A stretch of 64,000 bases of DNA from Trogon surrucura. Lineage: Eukaryota; Chordata; Aves; Trogoniformes; Trogonidae. The stretch spans positions 159,596,912-159,660,911 of the forward strand of contig CM036617.1 in assembly GCA_020746105.1 (NCBI GenBank), written 5' to 3'. The notes below the pieces were generated by a model. It saw nothing but the letters and a program-made list of their open reading frames with translations. It made no database searches and was not told where the DNA came from. Numbering within the stretch: the first letter of the stretch is position 1; every line of letters starts with the position of its first letter. Positions 24,801 through 36,800 of the stretch are shown here, in pieces. The translations under genes and the position numbers were made by a program.

Positions 24801-27800
24801 AGATGCTCCACTCCCTTCATCATCTTTGTGGCTCTGCGCTGGACTCTCTCCAGCAGTTCCCTGTCTCTCTTGAGCTGAGGGGCCCAGAACTGGACACAAT
24901 ATTCCAGATGTGGCCTCACCAGGGCAGAGTAGAGGGGCAGGAGGACCTCTCTTGACCTACTTGCTACTCCCCTTCTAATACACCCCAGGATGCCATTGGC
25001 CTTCTTGGCCACGAGGGCAGAGTGCTGGCTCATGGCCATCCTGCTGCCCACTAGAACCCCCAGGTCCCTTTCCCCTGCGCTGCTCTCCAGCAGGTCAGTC
25101 CCCAACCTGTACTGGCACATGGGGTTGTTCTTTCCCAGGTGCAAAACTCTACACTTGCCCTTGTTGAACTTCATAAGATTTCTCCCCACCCAGCCCTCCA
25201 GCCTGTCCAGGTCTCACTGAATGGCAGCACAGCCTTCTGGTGTGTCAACCACTCCTCCCAGTTTCGTATCATCAGCAAACTTGCTGACAGTGCTCTCTAA
25301 TCCCTCGTCCAGGTCATTGATGAATATATTGAACAGCACTGACCCCTGAGGGACCCCACTAGACACAGGCCTCCAACTAGGCTCTGCCCCATTGACTACA
25401 ACTCTCTGACTTCTTCCCTTCAACCACGTAGCGACCCACCTCACTACTCAATATGACCAGTTTATGTGATGCTTTCTTATACAGGTGACAGTCCTGGCAA
25501 AGAAGTGTGTATGTTCATATTTAAGCGTGTTGGTGAATTCCAAGGATGATCTGGCATTAGCTCATATTCTAAATGTTCCCGACAGAGGACTTGGTAGAGA
25601 AGCCTTCACCAGCCTAAAACATGCCTCACAGGAGAGAAATATGTCCATTTTCCTGGTACGTGTTTCAAGTGAAAACTGCTGTAGATTAAAGACCATGAAA
25701 TACATCTGTAGATGTTAAATGTTGCTTTAATCTCATGTGTAAGACTGATATTTGCAAGACAATTCAAATAGCACCATAAACATAGTTTCTAGGTTAAAAA
25801 AAAAGGTAACAGATTCTATGTGAAGAAATGGGTACTTGCTTGGTCATCAAACCTACAGATGCACAGAAAAGTAATTGTGTGCTTGTGTAAAATGTGATAT
25901 CATAAAAACACACCTCAAGACTGTTCATTCCAAGCAGGAACTGAAATCCTGAAAAAGTTTACTGTCCTGAACATGGCTGTAAGATATACTTTTTATTATT
26001 GCTCTTAATTTTGAAATCTTGGCAAATAGTATGAAGTAAGATCATGAATGTGCATATTGAAGAAAAAAGATGAAGAAAAGATGGCATTAGACTAGATATT
26101 GCTGCTTACCAAATACCTTTGAAAGCAGTTGTGGTGGATTTAACCTGTCTGGATGCCAGCGGCCCACCAAAGCTGCGTTATCACTCCTCTGCGCAGCTGG
26201 ATAGGGAAAGTCCTTGGAAGGACTTTCTACAGTTTCATATTTCTGAATGTTTCTCCTAACAGATGGCCACATCTTTTATCCGAACCATGGAACTTGGAGG
26301 ACAAGGCCGTACATCTTCGTTATTTGATCCTTTAAAAGCGCATGTAAAGGGACTTTCAAACTTTGTTAATTTTATTGACAAACTGCAAGAAATTGTTGGT
26401 GAAATCATAAATCCAAGGTAATAGAATTTGTTACTTTTTTGTCTCGATGAGCACCTTTTCTTTTTTCTTGTGCGTGTGTCTTGTGGAGGGTGAAAAAAAG
26501 AAAATCTAATCAGTTACTACTTTAACAATTCAGGGTAAATTTGTAAGTTGTAAATGTTACTAGAAAACATGTAAAAAACAACTGTGATAAGCTTATAGAT
26601 ATTTTGATGTTATTCATTGTTTTAAGTTTTTATCAAATCAATATGTGTATGACTATTTGGTTATTTCCCTACCTGTAAATTAACTTCCAAAGATTTCAGT
26701 CTTGTGAGTCTGGCAAGTACATAATCTTGTATGTGCTCTGCCTTGCTCATCAATTACTTCCTTTTCGTAATTTTTTTTTATATATACCCCTATGAAAAGG
26801 AGTATTTATTGTGGATTGTATAAATGAATATTTATTGCAAATAATATTGGTTATTTAGCCTTTCTTTTGTAGTTAAAGAAAAAAGAGAAAAGTGAAACCG
26901 AAGAATTATTTCTTAGGAATGCTTTGGTGAAGTCACTGATTCTGAATGTTTTTGAAGACCTGAAACTGGTCTTTTGGGCAAGCTTATAAATATGAGATTA
27001 GCTAGAGAGAAGTGTACATGTAACACAGGAATTTGAATTGGTACATGCTGGCATTAGTTCAAAGAGAAGAGCAATTTTCTTAAGCATTATAGAAGTTAGT
27101 AAATTTTTCATTTCTAATCAGTAATATTTCTATACTAAACTTGAGCAAATCAGCTGTAGTAGTTCTGTCCTTGATACTAAAGAATCTTTTTTTTAGTTTG
27201 AATTGAGTCTAATCCACACAGTTGAAAATAAACCGTAAGCATTATTTAAATTACTGTTTAGTTTGCAGTGTCATTGGAAGTAGGAAGTATTTTGAAGTTG
27301 CTTTGCAGCCTTTGTTTTACTTTTTACTTCAGCTTCTTTGTTCTTTCAACATCCTGGATGCCAGACACATGGTGTCTGTGCTGGTGATTAAAGGTAACTT
27401 TTGACTCAAAATCCAATGGATGCTTTTTTCTTTACTTGGCATTGTACACTTATCAAAATCTGAAATGGGAAAACATGTATGTGCATGAACTTTTTTAGGT
27501 GGAAAGACCACTTTTTCAGGTATATGTGGTTTGGCAAGCGTAACATAAAATGCTGAATCTTGTTAATTACACCAGTTTAAGGCACGTGAGAAAAATCAGA
27601 TTGGGAGAGTTGCTTGGAATTATCAGTTTCTACTTGGAAAAATTCTCTAGAACATGGAAAATCTTTTCAGCATTCAGATATTTATTCTGGTTTGTTTTTT
27701 TTTTTTCTCCTTTACCTGCTCTCCTATTTATTCTGGGATATAAATCTCATTAATGTCAAATTCTGGCATGTTTGTTAGGTTGCATGTGTTATATGCAGGT

Positions 27801-30800
27801 GGTATTGGTTGCATCACTGATCAAGAATGAAAGCTAACAGTACTGTGGTTTTTCTAGTATCTATTGTACTCTGCATATAACTTCATGATCCAAAATCCTA
27901 CTACTGTTTTTATATATGTATTTACATAGTAGCTCACTCCTTATAGAAACATACCCGTCAGTTGACTGTGTTTCAAAGAATCTTCATTAGTATGCCGAAG
28001 TTCTGAAGTATTATAAGACCAGTATACAGCTTAGAAACTGTAAAGGTCACAACACTGGTTAACAAAAAGGTATTTTTCTTAGGTATGTGGTAAACCATAG
28101 GAGCAAGGACTGTCTGTATGCCCTGCCTGTGATGTAACAGTTATGAATTAAAGAAGATGCAGTTTTACACAAGAAATTTCTCTAGTTCTGTTACTACTGC
28201 AATCCAAAGAGTAGCAGGGTCAAAAAACAGCAATGTAGCAAAAGCTCCATTTTCTTAGTCTTTAGAAGCCTGCTGAGAAATCTAAGTGCGAACTGGGCAA
28301 CCTATCTGTGGTATCGCTGTTTCTCTGATGTAATTAGCCAAGCTGCAATAAACCAGCTCTCAGTATTTGCTATGCCACAACAAAAAGTGCAGTGTTTTTG
28401 CTGGTTTACTTAGTGATTAGAAGTTCCGTGTTGTTGCAGTGGAGATCTTATGAAATTTGAACTTGCATAAAATAGAAGCTAGATGAAGGCTGGGTCATTA
28501 TGGAACATGTGTCAAAAAGAAGCTTTCTTCATCTGCCTAAGTCAAGTTCTTTGCTTTGGAAACCAAGACAACAAGATGAAGATGTTTGATGTGCTTAAGA
28601 ATATTTTGAACAGAGTAGGAGATATGTTGCAACGAAGTACCTGCTAACTTACGGAGAACAACAAAAATCCCAAGGTCATTTGGCTAGGAAAGTGAACAGT
28701 AGATGAGATGAAGGAAGGGAAAACTGTCTGGTTGGAAATTTCATGAAACTATGATGTTTTGAATCAAATATGGCACAAAGTGTAAGTAGATCTGATAGCA
28801 AAAGAAACGGGAAAATGTAACGAACTTTGGTAGTTTCAAGGTGTATTCACTGAGAAGACCAAATGTTCTTACAAATCTCTGGAATTTTGAAATAGTTCAA
28901 GTTTGCCTCTCATCATTCTCTAGATGTTAAAGATTAGAAGAAATAGCTAATCTTTCGAGAATCGATAGCATCCACCATTCTTTAAAATTTGGGGATGCTG
29001 TAAAACTTCTTATCCCAAAACTATTCACAGATTAGACAATGTTTATGCAGTAAACAGAGATTGGATGTTCTACTTTTTGTGCCTGTTTCTTGGCAGGCAA
29101 CATATCCATGTTGTATTTCAGTATATCAGTGTACGTCAGTGAAGTGGATCATAATTGTACACCTAAAGACCCAAAAGCTTTTCTGTTGGTATAATGAAAA
29201 AGTGCAGTACTAATCCATTATTCTGGAAATCCTTACCTTTTAGTCTAGACAATAATGCTTCTTGTATCTGGAAAGAACTCACTTATTCTATTGCTGGAAT
29301 AAACTTTTTCAAGTTTGTAAAAGATGTGCGTAACTTAAAACTGAATTATGGAAAGGCATTTGTCTTACTGGTTACTGCACTTGTTGGTTCATATATACAT
29401 ATAAGTACCCACTGACTTTGTAGAGTAGCAAAGTTAGTAGATGGGCAGTAAATTTTCTTCTTGAATTGGGCCGACTTTGCTGTGAGCACTGGCCACTAGG
29501 TGACAGTATTGCAACAGCTCACATTAGTAGCTGTTAAAAGTTCGTTGTACTGTTTCATTCAGCATGCTTGAGTGAGTGCTGTGCTTTGGAGTGTGTCTTC
29601 ATTTCAGGTCCCTGAGCATTTTTCTGCAGTCATTTGTAGAAGTTATACAGCTTGGCTTGATCATGAACGTGGATTAGTACACTGAGCTTTCCCTTGAGAG
29701 GGAAGATGCTATTTCTTATGTGTTGCCTTTGTGAAGCTGTGATTGCATCTGGAGATGCAGTAGTATTTTGGAAGAGAAAGCATGTAAGGCTTCATCTGGT
29801 TCTGTGCTAAATGTTTGAGGTAATTATACAGCATTCATGCAGCCCTGGAGTTTTGTGTTGTAAAGTTGCTAGAAAGTTGTGCAAGTGCGTGCAAAACATT
29901 ATCTATAGGACTCCTTGAACTTAGGATCATACAGTAATTCAGGCTGGAAGGAAGATCCAAAGTTTTCAGTCCAATATCCTGCTCAAAGCAGGGTCAGTTA
30001 TAGGGTCAGCCTAGACTAATCAAGGCTTTATCCACTCAAGCTTTGTGCAGTCTCCATCCTTGGAAGTTTCAGTCTTCTTCTTGGCACCCTCTTCCACTGC
30101 TTGAGTGTCCTTACAGTGAAAAGTTTTGAGGTTTTTTTTCTTTCCTTGTATCGAGTTGAGGCCTCTCTTGTTTCAATTTATGCCTTTTGTCTCTCTTCCT
30201 TCCACTAGCTGCCAACATGAGGAGCCTGGCTCCATCTTCTTGATTATCTTCTTGTAGGTGTTGGAAAGTGGTTAGCACATCCTGCTGAAGCCTTCTCTTC
30301 TCCAGACTGAACAAGCTGTTCCCTTAGCTGCTTCTCAGAGGGCATGCCTGCCTGACCATCTTGGCAGCCCTCTGCTGAACTTGCTCCATTTTATCGGTGT
30401 CTTTCCCGGACTGGGGGGCCCAAAACTGGACACAGTGTTCTAAATTTGATCCAAAGAGTACTGATTAGAGAGGAATAAATCGCATTCCTCAGACTACTGG
30501 CTACGCTACTGTTGATGCAGCCAAGGATACTGTTGGCCTTCTCTGCTGCCAAGGCACACTCCTGGCTCATGGTTAGCTTGCTGAACATGCACCAAGGCTC
30601 CCAGGTTCTTTTACACAAAACTGCTCCCAAGCCTCTATCACTGCAAGGGGCTACCCCTTTCCAAGACTTTGCACATCCTGTTGAATTTCATGTGGCTCCT
30701 TTCAGCCCATTCCTCCCATTTATTTAGGTATCTCTGCATGGCAGCTCTGCCCTCAAGCATATTGACTGTTCCATCCAATTTGGTGTCATCTGCAAACTTG

Positions 30801-33800
30801 ATAAGCATGTATTTTTACCACTGAGTCGCTGCCAAAGATACTTGAAAGAAAAAAAAAACCCAACAGATTCCAGGATAGGCCCCTGTGGAACTCCATTTGT
30901 TACTGGCCTCCAGATACAGTGTATGTTTACTACCTTCTGGGCCAGATCATCCAACCAGTTTTTAATTCCTCTAGCTGTCCATCTATCCAGACTGTAACAC
31001 CCGAACTTGTAGGTTGAGAGTATTTTCTGACAGTGTTGAAAACCTTGCTACAATTCTTGTACATGGCATCCACCATTCTCATTTCAAAGATGGTGTAGAG
31101 TGGCCTTATGAGGACACCAACCAGTTCTGTTAGGGGCTCTTGACTGCAGCTCCTTTGGTTCTATGGACTTGTATGGGCTCAGTTCTGTCGAGTAAACCCT
31201 GACTTAATCCTTTTCCATTGCTGTCAGTTCTCCTCTGAAAACTTCTCTAATAAGAGGCCTGGGAGTCCATGTTGGTGCAGACTGAGGTAAAAAAGGTGTT
31301 GAGTAGCTCACTTGTATCTGGGCCCACTGTTGCAGTATCTCGTGCCTTTCAGCAAATGTCCCTCATTTTCTTCATTCAGCCTTTTAATACAAAAGTGGTA
31401 GATGAAGCTACTTTAACATTTCTTGCAAGTCTCAGATCCAGCTGAGCTTTGGCTTTCCTGACAACATCCATAGATGCCCAGGCAATACTTCTAGATTATA
31501 TCCTTGTAACCTGCCCCTTCATCATCCTGTGTGAAGTCTTTTCACACCGAAGCTCTGTTATCAGTTCACTGTTTAACCAAGCTGGCCTGATACTTCTATA
31601 TTTTCCTGAGTATTGTGATGGACTGTTCTTGTGCTTGTAATGCTATCATTAAAAACATGTCAGCTTTTCCGAGCTCCTTTGCCTTTTAGAACTTTCTCAC
31701 ATGGGGTTCCATGTACAAGTTCACTGAATAAGCTGAAATCTGCTGTCCTAAAGTCAGTCTGTACTTGCTTCTTGCTTTCCTCACTTGTCTGGGATCTTGA
31801 ACTCCACTACTTCATAATTGCTACAGCCATTGATTTGATTTTATTTTTTTCTCCACATCTCTGACCAGTTCTTCCTCATTGGTGTGTAAGAGACCCAGCC
31901 AGTGTGTAACCCTGTGTGTCTGCCCATCCAGGACACCTGACACCCTCTAGGGATCTTGACTACCTACAGCCCATTGTGATACTCTTCCAGCAGATGCTGG
32001 GGTGGTGGTGGTGAGGTGCCCTGTAGGAACCAGGGTCTGTGATACAGAGCCTGCTGAGAGTTGCTTGAAGAACACTTTGCCCCTTTCCTCAGGTGTGTTG
32101 GGTTGTCTATAAAAAACTGACTCCGATTCACAAGCTGTCAATGAGACTCTTGTCTGAGCTGCTTCTTCATACAGAGGGCACTCCCCCTTGTCTTTCCTGA
32201 GGAGCTTTTTGTATTCATCCTTTGCAGCACTCCAGCTGTCTTGGTTATTCCAATGAACTTGTAGTTCTGTAACCATGAGGACCTTATATTCCTTCTACCT
32301 TGTTTTATTGGATAAATCTGTTTACATTGTTTTAGAGTATTTGCTGTGTCCTGCTTCTCAGTAAAATATTGAGAACTTAGACATTTTAACCTTAGTTTCT
32401 CAACTCATAGTGTCATTGAAGTGAAGAATATCTTGGTGTCTAAATATTTACGATGAAAGTTACTGATTATATAGAATGAACCAAAGAAGACTGTATTACT
32501 GTTCTACCATGTTAACACTGTGCTTGTGACAAAATATTCTCACATTTTGAAGAAATAGAAAAATATCAGGACTTGCATATGAGACTAGAATTAGATTGCT
32601 GCTCCCTTTATATAGTTCTGAATAAAAAGAAAAGGGATAACTGTTCAGTTCTTATCAAGTTCTAAAACAGCTTACTAAATCCATAACAAAGAAAAATGTT
32701 GTGATTCCCTCCCACCCTATGATCACTAGGTGTTTGTAATCTAAATTTGTTCCCATTGCGTAAGTTAGATAGCAATATACTGTCATCTATTTTTTTTACC
32801 TCTATTGGAGATGTTGAAATGACTGAATAAAAGTGTTGTCCTTAGTATAATAGAATTTTGATATATTCTTTTCTGTTATTTGGATAGACTTCAGGAACCT
32901 GTTCTGCTTTTTATCAGGTTTTAAATATTGTCCATATCCTCAACTTTTTTTTTGTTCTCTTCTTTATGCAACTTCAGTCTTTTCCACAAAAGACATATTT
33001 CCAGACAATAAATAAAGGTGCTTCTGCATCATATTAACTTTGCACACTAAGGCTCCAGTTCTGTAAGAAGAGCTCTTGCTGATGTCATTTGAATTTTAGG
33101 TAAGCAGAGGAGCTTAAGTGATAATCTTAGTAGAAACAAAATAGACAAGGCATGCAATTTTTTTCTTGTAAATTATTTACCTCAGCATAAAAGAAGATTT
33201 GAGAGGTTTGATAAGGAAAATGAGATAGAAATAGATAGGACTGGGACCCAGAGGATGTAAGGCAAAAGGATGCAAGCAGGCACAAAATCTGAAAATATAT
33301 TTGGTAGCAGCAACCAGTGACAGAAGATATGGTTTATACAATGCCTAGTTAACAGGCAGAGTTTTACATTGGACTATTTGTTTTAAACTCCTGTTAGAAG
33401 CACTGGTGCAAATAATGCATTTTTAGTATGTGGTTCACTTTATCTTCGTGTAGACATCTGTGTTTCTCTGGCTACAAGACAAACGAGATAAATCCAACCT
33501 GAACTGCCTACTCCTCTTTTAGGTTCATGCTAAAGATAAGCCATTCCTTCCGTCAGCTGATCTAAAATGATTTGGAACTTGTTTTGTTTGTTGGGTTTTT
33601 TTTTTTTTTAAAGTTAACTGAACGTTGTCCATAAAATTAAGCACTTGGAGGCTGCCAGCAGTCTTGGTTCAGTCACCCAAGAAGCACACATTAATGTTGT
33701 CTTTAATTGTATGACTGCATGCTTTCCTCTCACCCACTCAACCAGCAGTCCTTGCTTTGGATAAGAAATAGTCTAAATAGAGACCGAGTAATGGAAGACG

Positions 33801-36800
33801 GTAGTGTTTGTTGGACCCTTTCCATCTGCTGAAACAAATGAAGAATAGTGAAGAGAAAGGGTTCTTGGTTCTAGGTTTCTTCTGCTATGCACTTTTTACT
33901 GGACAGACACGCTGGTGGTCAGATTTGCACTTTGCTGAGTCCATTCCGTGAAAGATCACTGCTGTACTGTTGGATCCAGGCTTTTGTGCCTGAACGTTCT
34001 CTGATGGACAGTGGAAGGTGGTTTCTTTCACTCCCTACTTTTTGAACAGAGAAATATTGTTGAATATGATTCTGAATAGAAGATCATATTATTAGCATTT
34101 TTAAAAAATGTAATTGCTAATTTATATGTCATAGTGGTAATTGGCAGATGTTTACTGCTAACTAGATTTGATAAGAGTTCTGCTTCAGTATGATTTAAAA
34201 GACTATGGCTGCAAAACTGAAGAGCTTTATCCTAGAATATTTCAAAACTCACCTATGATCTAGATGTTCCTGCTCTGGCAGGGGGATTGGACTAGATGAT
34301 CTTTTGAGGTCCTTTCCAATCCTTAGCGTACTGTGATACTGTGATCTGAACGAAACATCAGAGAAAGCCTATTAGCAGGCACGCTGAATCAAAAGGAACA
34401 AGGTGTCTCCAGTTTTCTGTCATCTTAGATTAATGGCATTGCTTTGTTTAATATATCAAGTTTATTACTGAATTCCGTTAGGTTTCTTGCTCGTTTTTCA
34501 GAATTAATAACTAAAATTATTAACTTCTACTGCTATAAAAATTATCTGAAGGGAGATAACTTTACCTGTGTAATTCCATATTCAAAACAAACCTTTGCTG
34601 CCCTCCTAGCTGTTACGACCTGTGAAGTGGATAACAGTTTTTAACCTTATATAAGTTGATAAGTTTTAACATTTATATAAACACTTTTTTTTTTCCTAGT
34701 ACAATGACATATATTTTAAAGTTCATAGAAATTCAACTTATTTTTTACATAATATAAACCTATTAAAGAGTACCATCAGAGTAATTTGGCATGGGGTCTC
34801 CTTTCTGTAAAAAACAAACCCACTCCCAAACCCCCAAAGAAATAAACTCCCAGAACCCCAAGTTGCTTTTTTACCACATTTTCCTTTTATCTTCCTGCTT
34901 TTAGTTGTTATTTTTTAACCTCATTAGTAATGAAGTCCTATTAGTGAATCTGAAGTTGATCAGGTAACATTTTTGATTGTTTTAGGTAGGACTATTATGT
35001 TCACTGTTGAATTAATTTACAGTTTCATATTGCGTTTTTTGAACTGATAGACAAAGTTAGGGCTTTCTGTAGTGAGCTTTGAAATATTAATGAAATAGCA
35101 CAAATGAAGTGGAGTCAACATTTTATAATTATATTCAAGATTAATAAAATACACCTCAGAACGTAATTTATTTTGTTATATGCTGATGTAAAATGCCATA
35201 AGCTATGGCACTGGCTTTCAGTACTAATCCATTCATATTAGATCAGCATTTATGTCTTGGCCTGTTTATATAAATTCTACTTGAAGTATGAATAATCTTT
35301 TCCTTTTCTTTGCTCCAGTTAGTACTGTGTATATCTGATGGGGGACTGGAACTCTTTCCTGGAAAAGGATGAATATGGGGAGAAAAAGAGATTAAATGAA
35401 CTTTACTTCTAATAGCAAATATCCTTAGTTGACATTGGATAGTAGAGGCAAAAAAAATAAACATAAATGTTTGTATCACAGGTTTTTTTTTAATTTTATT
35501 TTCCTTTCTCAGTAAAAAGCTCTAAGAGAATAGAGTCATGTGCAGAATATAGCATTTTAATTAAGGGCGTTACTATCTTAATTAACTGATGTCCAGTGCT
35601 ATATGTATAATATTACTTTTTCTTCCAGCATACATACATGTATATTTATGGAAATGTGTGGAAATTATTGTGATATAGATAAGATCAAGATGGACATGGA
35701 CAATGGCATTGAGTGCACCCTCAGCAAGTTTGCCGACAACACCAAGCTGTGTAGGGATGCCATCCAGAGGGACCTTCACAGGCTGGAGCGGTGGGCCCAG
35801 GTCAACCTCATGAAGTTCAACAAGACCAAGTGCAAGGTCCTCCATCTGGGTCAGGGCAATCTCAAGCACCAATATAGGCTGGGCAGTGACTGGCTTGAGA
35901 GCAGCCCTGAAGAAAAGGACTTGGGGGTGCTGGGGGATGAGAAGCTCAACATGAGCTGTCGGTGTGCACTTGCAGCCAATTGTGTCCTGGACTGCATCAA
36001 GAGGTGTGTGGCCAGCAGGCTGAGGGAGGTGGCTCCCCCCTGCTCTACTCCACTCTCATGAGACCCCACCTGGAGTACTGTGTCCAGTTCTGGAGCCCAC
36101 AGCACAAGAAAGATATGGATGGGCTGGAGCGTGTCCAGAGAAGGGCCACAAGGATGATCGGAGGGCTGGAGCAGCTCTGCTATGAAGACAGACTGAGAGA
36201 GTTGGGGTTGTTCAGTCTGCAGAAAAGAAGGTTTCGAGGAGACCTTGTTGTGGCCTTCCAGTATCTCAAGGGGGCCTACAAGAAAGCTGGTGAGGGGCTT
36301 TTTAGGATGTCGGGTAGTGATAGGACTAGGAGGAATGGATTAGAACTAGAGATAGATCAATTCAGATTGGACATTAGGAAGAAGTTCTTCACCATGAGGG
36401 TGGTGAGACACTGGCACAGGTTACCCAGAGAGGTGGTGGAAGCCCCATCCCTGGAAGTTTTTAAGGCCAGGCTGGATGAGGCTCTGAGCAACCTCATCTA
36501 ATGGGGAATGTCCCTGCCTGTAGCAGGGCAGTTGGAACTAAATGATCCTTAAGATCCCTTCCAACCCTGACAATTCTATGATTCTGTAGACAGAAAGGGC
36601 CAAATCTGGCTTTTAAAGACAATTTCAGTCAATCCTTTCACCTGTTTGTTTGTTTTGGAGTTCTAGTTTTAGTACAATATTTTTCACATTTGAGGGAATT
36701 ATTTTGGAAAGTGTCAGTTTAGGGCTGAGAAAGATAAAGATAAAGCAGTTTGGCAAAAAACATTAGGACACTTGGCTGCAGTTCCTGTATGCATCTATGA

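Noticed and set aside
31947..32276. A 109-residue minus frame as a possible novel gene
   Set aside because: Its order of motifs fits a decayed CR1 endonuclease domain continuous with CR1 sequence at lower coordinates.
35603..36501. Two long plus-strand frames that could be called host genes
   Set aside because: They are CR1 reverse-transcriptase sequence ([21 protein letters not shown]) split by a frameshift.
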